This document shows, one piece after another, positions 1 to 8,856 of a stretch of 64,000 bases of DNA; position 1 is the first letter of the stretch; every line of letters starts with the position of its first letter. Under the pieces are notes generated by a model. That model was not told where the DNA came from. It ran no database searches and worked only from the letters and a program-made list of their open reading frames with translations. The DNA comes from Betaproteobacteria bacterium (GTDB lineage Bacteria > Pseudomonadota > Gammaproteobacteria > Burkholderiales > Casimicrobiaceae), in assembly GCA_004293675.1 (NCBI GenBank), contig READ01000011.1, positions 1 through 64,000 of the forward strand. Reading direction: 5' to 3'. A program made the position numbers and the translations under genes.

Positions 1-87
1 TACACTCCCCGACACAGCTTTCATTCAACCCGATCAACCCAGACTACTCAATCCTGAGTTCACTCCCGCTTCAGGCTCATACCTGGA

Positions 88-837
88 TTGGAAAATACTG
101 CACATTCTCGCTATGCTGTTGGGGTGGGTAAGGCAAATTCACTTGAACAACAACTGCGGGCCAACCTGGCAGCAGCGCGCGAGGCACGCAACGCACAAAC
201 GCAATCAGCACAACGAGCGGCGGATCGATTGGCCCTGCGCCGCTATCAGCAAATGCGCCTCAAATCTACGCATAGTGATCTGCTCGAATCAAAACGCTAC
301 GCTCCAGCGACGCAGTTTTTTCTGACGGAGCTCTACTCCACTGAGGATTTAACTCAGCGCGACGCCGACATCGAGCGAGTCATCAAGGTACTGGTCAAGT
401 TTTTGCCCGACAACGCACTTAAAACACTGGCTACGGCACTCGAGATGGACGCGCTCTCGGAGCGACTTGATGGAGAGATGGCATCAGAGTTGCGTGCTGC
501 AAGTGCGGGGCGCAGTGCGCTTACCATCACCGAGCAAAGTTATGCCCGAGCCTATCGCTGCGTGGGCCAATTCGACGCTCGCCAGCACCAAATTAATCTA
601 ACTGAACAGCTCGGTTATTCGCTCGACAAGCTATCCCGTCTGCCACTGCTTCTCGGTTTGCTGCGAATGATGCGGCTGCCTGCAAGCGCCGCCGGTGTGG
701 CGGGTCTACACGAATTTCTGGAGGCGGGATACTCCGCATTTAAGAAAATGAATGGGGGTGGCGAGTTCATCAAAGCCATCGTGGAGCGCGAGCAGGCGGA
801 GCATGAGCGGTTGATCTCAATCGACAAACCCAATTAG
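88..837 (+). CDS. conserved hypothetical protein with FFL-x-ELY motif
   Basis: This soluble protein of about 249 residues has no signal peptide or membrane segment. An N-terminal part rich in Q, R and A (residues 20-60, probably helical) is followed by FFLTELY at 77-83 and RDADIERV at 91-98, then a helical, leucine-rich remainder. I recognise this motif pair from uncharacterised proteobacterial proteins but know of no function. The start is uncertain: TTG at 88 is the first possible start after an in-frame stop at 55, and GTG at 124 is an alternative. It converges on the minus-strand operon, ending 10 bases from the VOC gene, with no obvious terminator between. Function unknown. Confidence 0.7.
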   Translation: MENTAHSRYAVGVGKANSLEQQLRANLAAAREARNAQTQSAQRAADRLALRRYQQMRLKSTHSDLLESKRYAPATQFFLTELYSTEDLTQRDADIERVIKVLVKFLPDNALKTLATALEMDALSERLDGEMASELRAASAGRSALTITEQSYARAYRCVGQFDARQHQINLTEQLGYSLDKLSRLPLLLGLLRMMRLPASAAGVAGLHEFLEAGYSAFKKMNGGGEFIKAIVEREQAEHERLISIDKPN

Positions 838-847
838 GGTCGTCGTA

Positions 848-1225
848 CTACTCAACTTCGCTTGGCTCAAAATCGAGCTCAACCTTAGCGCCATTCGGGT
901 CGGTACAAAACAACTGCCAAGTGCCAGCCCCAACCTGCCTTTGTAGTTTGTAAGGGATGTTGGCTGCATCTAGGCGAGCTTTGTGTTCCCTCAGGCCGCT
1001 GGTAGAAAACGCCATGTGATCGATCACGCCAGTAGCCGCGGCAGGTTGGGGTCGATCCCAGTAGATGTGCAGAATCGCCTGCGTCGTGTCAGCGTACAGC
1101 CACGAACCCGGAAAACCTAGATCAGGTCGATCCCCCTCGCGCATTCCAAGCACGCCGCAATAAAACGCTAGCGTCTTCTCACGATCAGCCGCCGTGATGG
1201 TGAAATGGTTCATGCCGTGGATCAT
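848..1225 (-). CDS. VOC family protein (glyoxalase/dioxygenase fold)
   Basis: A single vicinal-oxygen-chelate protein of 125 residues, the usual length for a two-module VOC fold. Likely metal ligands are visible: His7 in NHFTI, His70 in IDHMAF and Glu116 in VELDF, the H-H-E pattern of this superfamily. It is the last gene of the long minus-strand cluster, about 44 bases after the SRPBCC-oxidoreductase fusion gene, which suggests it acts on a product of that pathway. VOC proteins can be glyoxalases, extradiol dioxygenases, epimerases or resistance proteins, and the sequence does not decide between these. Cytoplasmic. Confidence 0.85.
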   Translation of the reverse strand: MIHGMNHFTITAADREKTLAFYCGVLGMREGDRPDLGFPGSWLYADTTQAILHIYWDRPQPAAATGVIDHMAFSTSGLREHKARLDAANIPYKLQRQVGAGTWQLFCTDPNGAKVELDFEPSEVE

Positions 1226-1269
1226 GGGAATGCCCTTGGTTTTAGAGGACCGATGTTTGGGAGGCGAGG

Positions 1270-2739
1270 CTATGCGGTAAGCACTAACGCGCCAGTGGTG
1301 AGCCGTTGCTCAAGTCGCTCGTGGGCAAGTTCGGCCGATTCCAAGGCGTAGCGCTCGATAGGCGGTTTGCGAACCGTACCGTCCGAAAGCGCCGTCCACA
1401 GCCGCTCAGCCCGCGTCACCAACTCTGCTCGCGTAGCAATGTAGTCGAACACAACCGGCCTAGAAAACGTGAGCGATTTGGCAACCAGATCGCTGGTCGC
1501 GACGGGCTTCAACGCGCCGGTAGCCTGCCCCACGCTAATCCAATGGCCGCGACGCGCAAGTGCCGCGAAATTTTCGTCACGCGCGGCGTCCCCGAGACCA
1601 TCAATCAACACATCCGCACCGCCACACATATTCTGCACCTCACTGGCGAACTGATAGTTGGTTGTGACGATGACTTTGTCGCATCCATACTCTCGAGCGA
1701 CCCGCGCCTTTTCTGGGCTCGACACAGTACCTATCACCTCGGCACCGAGACTTTTAGCCCACGAGCAAACCAGCAAGCCCAATCCGCCGGCGGCGGCATG
1801 AACCAGTAGCCTTGTACCGCGCGTGACTCGTCCCAAATCACGCAACAAATAATCTGCGGTAATGCCTTTCAGAAGCAATGCGGCAGCCACATCGTCCTCA
1901 ACCGCGGCCGGCAACCGTAGCACCTGATCCGCCGGTACAGAGCGTACGGAACAGTAAGCTCCTGGCGTAGGTCCTATGTACGCGACGCGATCTCCAGGCA
2001 TCACTGCATGCACCCCTGCGCCAACGTCGAGCACCGTACCGGCAGCCTCCATACCCAAAACCCCCGGTAGCGGCAGCAAATCGGGCATCCAACCCCGTCG
2101 GAGATATATATCGAAGAAGTTAACTCCGATGGCACGCTGGCGAACGCGTACCTCACCCGCTTTCGGCGCTGCTACTTCGTCGTTTTCTGCCCGCAGCACG
2201 CTGGGAGCGCCGTAACTTTTTAGGACCACACGTCGGCTAGCGACTGCCATCGCTGTTGGCATTGCCGGCGATTCGGCAGTGCCCTGACGCAGGTCGTTGC
2301 CCCGTCGCAGATGTTTCCGCAGGTTTTCAAAACCAGCTTCATACACTTGCGTTGCGACCATATCGCACAGCTCACGCTCCATGCCGGGCGGTGTGGCGAA
2401 CGTGGATTCCCAGTGCCAAAACGTTCGGTTGCTATCGGTGACCCGCTTCAGTGTGATGGTTGCTACGTAGCGCTGCAAAGGCACAGTCGCGTCCAAGATA
2501 CAGTAGGTGCTCTTGAAAGTGCGATCGTCCAAAGCCAGCAATTGCTCACGAATGCGATTGCCGTCCTTAAGACTGAACGCGCGAATGCAGCCGACCTGAT
2601 CGCCGCGTTCATTGCGCTCGATACGACTGGTGTCGACGACATCGTGCCATTGATCGTGGCTATTGAACTCGCGCAATACGGCCCACACCCGTTCCAATGG
2701 CGCGTCAACTATCGTAGACCGAGCAACACGCTGCAACAT
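1270..2739 (-). CDS. SRPBCC domain fused to MDR-family quinone oxidoreductase
   Basis: A two-domain protein of 489 residues. Residues 1-147 form an SRPBCC/polyketide-cyclase-like domain (START-type lipid or aromatic ligand fold) that resembles the separate protein encoded just upstream. After a linker rich in A, M and P (150-166), residues 167-489 form a zinc-independent medium-chain reductase of the NADPH:quinone reductase type, with NFFDIYLRRG near 208, GMEAAGTV at 229-236 and the dinucleotide-binding loop AAAGGLG at 315-321. The Cys/His ligands of the catalytic zinc are absent. The gene starts 5 bases after the stop of the upstream SRPBCC gene. Known quinone reductases of this type are stand-alone, so the fusion is unusual; the binding domain may present a hydrophobic substrate to the reductase (inference). 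Confidence 0.85.
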   Translation of the reverse strand: MLQRVARSTIVDAPLERVWAVLREFNSHDQWHDVVDTSRIERNERGDQVGCIRAFSLKDGNRIREQLLALDDRTFKSTYCILDATVPLQRYVATITLKRVTDSNRTFWHWESTFATPPGMERELCDMVATQVYEAGFENLRKHLRRGNDLRQGTAESPAMPTAMAVASRRVVLKSYGAPSVLRAENDEVAAPKAGEVRVRQRAIGVNFFDIYLRRGWMPDLLPLPGVLGMEAAGTVLDVGAGVHAVMPGDRVAYIGPTPGAYCSVRSVPADQVLRLPAAVEDDVAAALLLKGITADYLLRDLGRVTRGTRLLVHAAAGGLGLLVCSWAKSLGAEVIGTVSSPEKARVAREYGCDKVIVTTNYQFASEVQNMCGGADVLIDGLGDAARDENFAALARRGHWISVGQATGALKPVATSDLVAKSLTFSRPVVFDYIATRAELVTRAERLWTALSDGTVRKPPIERYALESAELAHERLEQRLTTGALVLTA

Positions 2740-2744
2740 CGTGC

Positions 2745-3185
2745 CTAACGCCTAGCGAAGTGTCGCTTCAGGGCGTCCATTCCGCCTTGAAATACCCCGT
2801 TGCCGATCAATTCAGTCAACTCGCGTTCACGACCTTCGGCGCAATCGAATTCAGCACTCCACTCAGCGAAGCAGCGCTGCCCATCGGTGATGGGCGTTAG
2901 CTTCAACGTTGCGATGTAGTTTGCAACGCCCATCGGGCTTTCAATAATCTCGTAGACGCACTGATAGTCGTAATCACTAAGCGCCAGTAAGCGCTCACGG
3001 ATCATGCCGCCATCGCGGGTGTGCATGTGCCGAATGCAGCCCACACGGTCGCTGGCGTCACTATTCTCGATGCGACTGTCAGCAATCGTGGGATGCCACT
3101 GCGGCAAAGCGTTGAAATCACGAATACGCGACCAAACGTTGTCCGCGCTAGTGTCTACTACGCTCGATACATAAACCCTGACCAA
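2745..3185 (-). CDS. SRPBCC family protein
   Basis: A stand-alone SRPBCC protein of 146 residues, the typical length. It aligns along its whole length with residues 1-147 of the downstream fusion protein: shared positions include VVD near the start, QWH at about 30, RIE, VGCIR, IRE-LLAL and the final R-H--RR. The pair therefore looks like a local duplication. The family binds hydrophobic ligands in a deep cavity and includes cyclases, hydrolases and coenzyme Q-binding proteins; no catalytic residues can be assigned here. It sits between the flotillin gene (3-base gap) and the fusion gene (5-base gap), so all three are very likely co-transcribed. Confidence 0.8.
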   Translation of the reverse strand: MVRVYVSSVVDTSADNVWSRIRDFNALPQWHPTIADSRIENSDASDRVGCIRHMHTRDGGMIRERLLALSDYDYQCVYEIIESPMGVANYIATLKLTPITDGQRCFAEWSAEFDCAEGRERELTELIGNGVFQGGMDALKRHFARR

Positions 3186-3188
3186 GCT

Positions 3189-4898
3189 CTACTCCTTTGC
3201 GGCCGGCGTTGACTGCGCTGCTGCAGGCGGCAGCGCCACATTTGCACCGCTTGCACCACCGACTAACCGCTGTATGTCGCCACCCTCCAAACCTATCTCG
3301 CGCAGCAACTGATCTACCAGCGGTGCCTGGGCACGGAAACGCAGCGCAGAATTTACAACGCCATCGGCGAAGTTACCGCCGTTCATACCCTCGCCACCGC
3401 CTCCGCCGCTCGAACCGCCCAACCCGTCAATATGCATGATCTTGATGCCGTCAATGCGCTCAAGCGGTTTCACTGACTCGCGAATAATCGCTTCGGCTTT
3501 CTCTACAAGCCGCATACGCAGGGCCGATGTTCTCGCCTCGGGCGTCAACATGTTGTGCGCTTCGTTCATCAAGCGCAATCCTTCAGCTTCAATTTCGGCG
3601 CGAACCCGCATTGCCAGCGACTTGATCTTGTCGGCATCCGCGTCAGCCTCGGCCTGTGCTCGTATGCTCGCGCCTCGATCCGCGCTCGCCTGCTTCTCCG
3701 CCTGCGCAGCGGACGTTAGCCGCAACGCATCGCGTTCGGCTACCTGCGCCGCACCAATTAGTTCAATGGCCTTTTTGCGCTCAGCCATTTCGACCTCGCG
3801 CGCAGTGAACACCTTTTCTTCTGCAGACACGGCATGGGCGCGGGCCGTCTCGGCATCAGCCTGCGCAACGCTCAACGCCTCACTCTCGCGCGCAATCGCA
3901 ATAGCGCGTTGCTGCTCTGCCAGTTCGAGTGACTTACGGCGATCAATTTCAGAGGCCTGAATCTCACGTTCTTTGTTAATACGCCCTTGCTCCAACGTCT
4001 GATCAGCTCGAATACGCGCCATATCGATCGTTTGTTTCGCGGTGATCTGCGCGCTCTCTGCCTCTTGCTCGCGATTGGCCCGTTCGGTTGTGAGCTCAGC
4101 GCGCTGACGAGCGCGAGCGATCTCAACCTCGCGCTGCTGACTTAACCGCGCGTACTCGCCTTCGCGGTCGATATCGAGAGACAATTTTTCAGCCTCAAGG
4201 TTTTTATTGCGAATTGCAATGAGGGTGTCTTGTTCGACATCATTGCGCTGCTTTTTGCGATGCTCGATTTGCTCAGTGAGGCGGGTTAAACCTTCCGCAT
4301 CAAACGCGTTACTTGGATTGAAAAATTCCATCCCGGTTTGGTCGAGTTGTGTGAGCGACGCAGCCTCGAGTTCAAGACCGTTTTTTCGCAAGTCCTCGGC
4401 CACTGCTTCGCGCACTCGCTTCACGTAAGCGCCGCGCTTTTCATGAAGCTCCTCCATCGTCATTTCTGCCGCAGCGGTGCGAAGTGCGTCGACGAATTTA
4501 CCTTCGACCAACTCTTTGAGCTGGGTGGGCTCCATCGTGCGCAAACCCAGCGTCTGAGCAGCAGCCGCAACCGCGTCCGGTACCGCTGCCACACGCACAT
4601 AGAACTCGGCGATCACGTCGACTCGCATCCGATCTTTTGTGATCAGCGCCTTGTCTTTGCCGCGACTGACTTCCAGCCGTAGGGTGTTCATATTCACCGG
4701 AATCACGTCATGAACGATAGGTAATACAAAAGCGCCACCATCGAGCACGACCTTTTGCCCGCCGAGCCCGGTTCGGACAAAGGCGCGCTCCTTGGACGAG
4801 CGCAAGTACAGCCAGTGCAAAAGCCATACAACGATCGCTACGATGATCGCAACAACAATCAAAGCCAGAGAGAAGCTACCGAATTCAGCACCAGTCAT
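3189..4898 (-). CDS. flotillin-like SPFH-domain membrane protein
   Basis: A protein of 569 residues with an N-terminal membrane segment (about 8-28), then an SPFH/PHB domain (about 40-200) containing RTGLGG and a QLKELVEGK stretch, then a very long coiled coil rich in E, A, Q and R (about 210-450), and a C-terminal part with IKIMHIDGLGG and a glycine run. This is the flotillin layout (YqiK/FloT type), and the length is normal. Flotillins oligomerise at membrane microdomains and organise membrane proteins. Its place within a transporter and catabolic operon is odd; it could scaffold the ABC transporter or the hydrophobic-ligand proteins encoded next to it (inference). The gap to the upstream PEP-hydrolase-type gene is 24 bases. 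Confidence 0.88.
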   Translation of the reverse strand: MTGAEFGSFSLALIVVAIIVAIVVWLLHWLYLRSSKERAFVRTGLGGQKVVLDGGAFVLPIVHDVIPVNMNTLRLEVSRGKDKALITKDRMRVDVIAEFYVRVAAVPDAVAAAAQTLGLRTMEPTQLKELVEGKFVDALRTAAAEMTMEELHEKRGAYVKRVREAVAEDLRKNGLELEAASLTQLDQTGMEFFNPSNAFDAEGLTRLTEQIEHRKKQRNDVEQDTLIAIRNKNLEAEKLSLDIDREGEYARLSQQREVEIARARQRAELTTERANREQEAESAQITAKQTIDMARIRADQTLEQGRINKEREIQASEIDRRKSLELAEQQRAIAIARESEALSVAQADAETARAHAVSAEEKVFTAREVEMAERKKAIELIGAAQVAERDALRLTSAAQAEKQASADRGASIRAQAEADADADKIKSLAMRVRAEIEAEGLRLMNEAHNMLTPEARTSALRMRLVEKAEAIIRESVKPLERIDGIKIMHIDGLGGSSGGGGGEGMNGGNFADGVVNSALRFRAQAPLVDQLLREIGLEGGDIQRLVGGASGANVALPPAAAQSTPAAKE

Positions 4899-4922
4899 CG
4901 TGATGTCTCCTTGAAAATTTTC

Positions 4923-5753
4923 TTAGCGCGAAATCTGTGTGAATCGACGCGTGGTTTCTGTAAGTGCGACCTCGGTGGGCAAACGCTCCATAGAGCTTGC
5001 ACCATAAAAACCGTGGCATGCAGGACAATTTTTTAAGATGTACTCCGCATCTTCCGGCGTCGCGATGGGGCCACCGTGACAAAGCACGATGACATCGGGG
5101 TTCACTGCCTTAGCGGCGGCGGCCCATGCATTGATGGGCGCCACGCAGTCGGCAAGCTTGAACGAGGTCTCAGCGCCAATGGCACCGCCCGTGGTGAGCC
5201 CCAGATGGCACACGACAATGTCCGCACCGGCACCAGCCATGGCGCGCGCATCGGCCTCACTAAAGATGTACGGCGTGGTCAGTAGACCAAGCGCGTGGGC
5301 GCGTTTGATCATTTCAACTTCGAGCGCGTAGCTCATGCCGGTTTCTTCTAGATTTGCGCGGAAGTTGCCGTCGATCAAACCCACTGTCGGAAAGTTTTGC
5401 ACGCCAGAAAAACCTAAGTCAATCAAGCGACGCAAAAACTGATCGGGGATCATGAATGGATCAGTGCCGTTCACACCGGCGAGCACGGGCGTGTTTTTCA
5501 CCACCGGCAGGACTTCATGCGCCATCTCGCACACGATCTCGTTGGCGTTGCCGTAGGCCATTAAACCTGCCAGCGATCCGCGCCCAGCCATACGATAGCG
5601 GCCCGAGTTGTAAATCACGATGAGATCGATGCCACCGGCTTCTTCGCACTTTGCAGACAAGCCTGTGCCAGCGCCTCCACCGATCAGAGGGCGGCCTGCC
5701 GCAATTTTGGTTCGGAAACGTTTGAGCAAAGTTTCGCGTGAGATTCGGGTCAT
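4923..5753 (-). CDS. TIM-barrel protein of the phosphoenolpyruvate hydrolase-like family (Tm-1 C-half homologue)
   Basis: A protein of 276 residues that reads as a TIM barrel of the PEP hydrolase-like/isocitrate-lyase-like family: a glycine-rich IGGGAGTG near the start, [14 protein letters not shown], an [14 protein letters not shown] strand, [16 protein letters not shown] and a C-terminal [13 protein letters not shown]. This family matches the C-terminal half of the plant antiviral protein Tm-1. The start ATG at 5753 is preferred because GGACGA lies just upstream and a longer reading frame to 5816 would run into the previous gene. It follows the LivF/Tm-1 N-half fusion by 17 bases, so both Tm-1 halves are neighbours, one of them tied to the transporter. 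The reaction catalysed is unknown. Confidence 0.85.
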   Translation of the reverse strand: MTRISRETLLKRFRTKIAAGRPLIGGGAGTGLSAKCEEAGGIDLIVIYNSGRYRMAGRGSLAGLMAYGNANEIVCEMAHEVLPVVKNTPVLAGVNGTDPFMIPDQFLRRLIDLGFSGVQNFPTVGLIDGNFRANLEETGMSYALEVEMIKRAHALGLLTTPYIFSEADARAMAGAGADIVVCHLGLTTGGAIGAETSFKLADCVAPINAWAAAAKAVNPDVIVLCHGGPIATPEDAEYILKNCPACHGFYGASSMERLPTEVALTETTRRFTQISR

Positions 5754-5770
5754 GCTGTGTCGTCCTGTAG

Positions 5771-7999
5771 TTATGTTCGCCGACCGTTGGTAGCCGCATG
5801 CTGCACGTCGTGCCAAGCGGCGGCCAGTGCGTCAGCAAAAGCGTCGTCGTTTATGTGGTGGGTTAGGCGTATCAGCCGGCGCTCGGGAGTGGAGCGGAAA
5901 TGTTGTTCCAGCGTGGTGAAGAGGACGCGGTTGGCCTCCGGGTCATGGAAGGGCTGGCCGGGTTTGTCAATAGCTGATACGCCGCCCTCCGGAATCAGGA
6001 AGCGCACGGGTCCCACCATCGCATTGAGCTTGGCTGCGAGGAACTCACCGATTCGGCGGTTTTCGTCTGCCGTGGTGCGCATTAAGGTCACCGTTGGGTT
6101 GTGGCGGTAGAGCTTACGTGACCGGAAGCGTTCAGGGACACTCTCCCAACCTCCGAAGTTGACCATGTCGAGCGCGCCGCAACTACCCACATACGGAACG
6201 GGATGCTTGGCAAAAACATCCATACGGCTTGGACCAGCCGACAGCACACCACCGCCAATTTCGTCGGCCACCTCAGTCGTGGAAATGTCGAGCACTCCAG
6301 CAAGCAGACCAGACTCGACTAACTTCTCCATGCTTTGCCCGCCCACACCCGTGGCATGGAAGACCAAGCAGTCATAGTCCTCTTGCAAGCGCTTAGCCAC
6401 CGCTTGAACACAGGGCGTAGTCACGCCAAACATAGTCAAGCCCAGCGCGGACTTGGTGATCGCCGACTCAGTCGGTGGATGTATCACCATGCCCGCCAAC
6501 GCATGCGCAGCGTTAGCCAGTACCTTCTCACTAATTCGATTGATGCCCTGCACATCGGTCACCGAGTACATCATGCAGATATCGCTAGGCCCTACGTAGG
6601 GGCGAGTGTCACCGCTAGCCATGGTGCTGACCATGACCTTAGGCACACCAATTGGCAAGGCTCGCATGCCCGGCGTCGCAAGCGATGTGCCGCCCGAGCC
6701 GCCGGCAGAGATGATGCCGCCGATGTCACGACGGGTCCGCACATAGTGTTCGAAAGCCAGTGCCATGCCGGAGACCGCGCTGCCGCGATCGCCACTGAAC
6801 ACCGCCGATTCGCCTTGCGGGTGGTGGCGAGCCACTTCGCGCGGATGCACGCTAGCCGCTGAGGTCCGACCGCTGGTTGACAAATCAACAGTGACTGACC
6901 GTAAGCCCAATTTTTCAAGGCACTGGCGAATGAAGAAAAGCTCTCGGGCCTTGGTGTCGAAAGTGCCGACTACGTAGACGGCTCGACCGCTGGTGGCGGC
7001 CACCGGCAAATCGAGCACCGTGCTGCTGCCGCTTATGGGCTTGGCGGTGGGTGCTACCGGCTCACGGGGGATATCGGGCAGCGCGCCGCCAATGCCGCCG
7101 TCATTCCATCGGTTGAAGCCTCGAACGGTTCGCGGCGCTAGGTCATCAAGAGACGGACCAGATCCATACGAACGCTGCACCGTGTAAATCTGTTGCTGGG
7201 GGGAATCTTCGCTCGGCGCGAGCGGCTCGGGCACTCCGGACGCTTCCTCTTCGTGGTGTCCGCCACTTCGCACACCCAACAACTGCTCTTGCAGACCGCG
7301 GTCTGCGGCCAGTTTTGCGGCCGGCATTTGATGGGCGATGCGGCCGTTGACCATCACGCCAATCTGATCAGCAACGTCAAGCGCAACGCCTAAGTTTTGT
7401 TCGATCAGCAGAATAGAGATTTCGCCCTCAGCCGCAAGCGCGCGCAATGAATTGGCGACGTGTTCAACGATGACAGGGGCCAAGCCCTCAGTGGGCTCAT
7501 CCATCACCAGCAGCCGTGGTTCAAGCAGCAGCGCACGCCCAATGGCCAGCATCTGCTGTTCGCCACCCGAGAGCTGTCCTCCGCCATTACCTTTGCGCTC
7601 AGCCAGGCGCGGGAACATTGAATACACCCGCTCCACATCGCGCTTTTTGCGCGCCACGAGCTTGAGCGTTTCGTCCACTGATAACGATGGCCACACGCGC
7701 CGTCCTTGAGGCACGTACGCTATCCCGCGCTGCGTTATGACATTAGGGCTGAGACCGAGAATCTCCTCGCCCGCCAGCTTAATACTGCCCGATGCACCAA
7801 CCAAGCCCGTGATGGCGTTGCACAACGTGGTCTTTCCCATTCCGTTGCGGCCAACAATACCCTGCACGCCCTTGGCCAGGTTTAAGCTGACGCTTTGAAG
7901 AGCGTGTGCGCGGCCATAGTAGACGTCCAAGCCTTCGATGACGAGGATCGGCGCGTTGGGCTTCTTCGCCTCCTTGTCGGAACCACCAAACCAGGCCAT
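5771..7999 (-). CDS. LivF-type ABC ATPase fused to Tm-1-like (UPF0261) domain
   Basis: A fusion of 742 residues. Residues 15-245 are a branched-chain amino acid-type transporter ATPase (LivF class), with Walker A GRNGMGKT at 50-57, signature LSGGE at 143-147, Walker [14 protein letters not shown] at 163-175 and the switch histidine replaced in LLIEQN. A polar linker of about 90 residues follows. Residues 338-742 are a Tm-1-like/UPF0261 ATP-binding domain, starting [10 protein letters not shown] and containing [16 protein letters not shown] and a late FPEGG-like [17 protein letters not shown]0261 proteins are normally separate genes of about 400 residues. The reading frame is continuous through the junction, so this is a real fusion unless there is a sequencing error. 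It overlaps livG by one base (TGATG). Confidence 0.88.
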   Translation of the reverse strand: MAWFGGSDKEAKKPNAPILVIEGLDVYYGRAHALQSVSLNLAKGVQGIVGRNGMGKTTLCNAITGLVGASGSIKLAGEEILGLSPNVITQRGIAYVPQGRRVWPSLSVDETLKLVARKKRDVERVYSMFPRLAERKGNGGGQLSGGEQQMLAIGRALLLEPRLLVMDEPTEGLAPVIVEHVANSLRALAAEGEISILLIEQNLGVALDVADQIGVMVNGRIAHQMPAAKLAADRGLQEQLLGVRSGGHHEEEASGVPEPLAPSEDSPQQQIYTVQRSYGSGPSLDDLAPRTVRGFNRWNDGGIGGALPDIPREPVAPTAKPISGSSTVLDLPVAATSGRAVYVVGTFDTKARELFFIRQCLEKLGLRSVTVDLSTSGRTSAASVHPREVARHHPQGESAVFSGDRGSAVSGMALAFEHYVRTRRDIGGIISAGGSGGTSLATPGMRALPIGVPKVMVSTMASGDTRPYVGPSDICMMYSVTDVQGINRISEKVLANAAHALAGMVIHPPTESAITKSALGLTMFGVTTPCVQAVAKRLQEDYDCLVFHATGVGGQSMEKLVESGLLAGVLDISTTEVADEIGGGVLSAGPSRMDVFAKHPVPYVGSCGALDMVNFGGWESVPERFRSRKLYRHNPTVTLMRTTADENRRIGEFLAAKLNAMVGPVRFLIPEGGVSAIDKPGQPFHDPEANRVLFTTLEQHFRSTPERRLIRLTHHINDDAFADALAAAWHDVQHAATNGRRT

Positions 8000-8832
8000 C
8001 AGTGTTTCCCGCCCATGTAAATGGCTTGCACTTGCGCATCGTTTTCAATTTCGTCAGGTGTGCCGTGCCTGAGCACACGTCCGTTATGCATCACTGTGAC
8101 CCGCTCAACCACGCGCAGCGCGATGTCGAGGTCGTGCTCAATGAGCACAAAACTCATGTGCGCTGGTAAGCCTTTGAGCAACGCGACGAGTTCGCGCCTC
8201 TCTGCCGGTGACAAGCCAGCCGCTGGCTCATCAAACAAAATCAAGCGCGGCGCCCCAGCCAACGCCATGCCGATTTCCAGCTGGCGCTGCTGGCCATGAG
8301 CCAGATTACCCACCAGCTCGTCCTTGAGGTGGTCCATCCTAATGCGATGCAAAATGTCGTCGGTGGCGACCTGTGACGCATCGTTGGCACCTGCTCGCCA
8401 GAAGCTGAAACGTCCGCTCCCGACGCCGCGAACAGCCATAAAAATATTGTCGCGCACGCTCAATTCTTTGAACAGCAGCGATGATTGGTAAGTGCGCCGC
8501 AGCCCTTTGCGAATGCGTTCGTAGGGCTGCAGTGCCGTGATGTCTTCGCCAAAAAACCGGATCGTTCCCGCTGTGGGCGGGAAGTCTCCGGTAATGGCGT
8601 TGAACAACGTAGTTTTGCCAGCGCCATTGCTGCCCAGCACTGCGTACTTTTGGCCTGCGGCCACGCTGATCGACACGTCGTCCACCGCGCGCAATGCACC
8701 GAAGGCTCGTGTCACTCCCTCGAGCACTAAGGCGTCGCTCGACATCAGCGACTTGTCGGTCGCTGATGTGGCGAGGCGCCGGGGCTCCTGTGAGCTCGCG
8801 CGCTTCGGTTGCAGATTGCTGATGGAAACCAT
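7999..8832 (-). CDS. LivG-type ABC transporter ATP-binding protein
   Basis: The second ATPase of a branched-chain amino acid-type (HAAT family) importer. Walker A is GSNGAGKT at 67-74, the signature LAHGQQRQLEIGMAL uses the LivG-style non-canonical form, Walker B is LILFDEPAAGLSPAE, and the switch histidine is in VLIEHD. Length is 277 residues with the ATG at 8832, about 30 more than typical LivG; an internal ATG at 8745 would remove a 29-residue polar leader that looks non-conserved, but neither start has a strong ribosome site. It works with the LivF-type half of the downstream fusion. Substrates of such systems include amino acids, amides, urea and aromatic acids; none is fixed by the sequence. 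Confidence 0.9.
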   Translation of the reverse strand: MVSISNLQPKRASSQEPRRLATSATDKSLMSSDALVLEGVTRAFGALRAVDDVSISVAAGQKYAVLGSNGAGKTTLFNAITGDFPPTAGTIRFFGEDITALQPYERIRKGLRRTYQSSLLFKELSVRDNIFMAVRGVGSGRFSFWRAGANDASQVATDDILHRIRMDHLKDELVGNLAHGQQRQLEIGMALAGAPRLILFDEPAAGLSPAERRELVALLKGLPAHMSFVLIEHDLDIALRVVERVTVMHNGRVLRHGTPDEIENDAQVQAIYMGGKH

Positions 8833-8856
8833 CGGTTCAGCTCGTCGCTCTAAACA

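Noticed and set aside
3436-3960. 174-residue plus-strand open frame inside the flotillin gene
   Set aside because: It is antisense to the coiled-coil region, rich in S, A and C as expected for a shadow frame.
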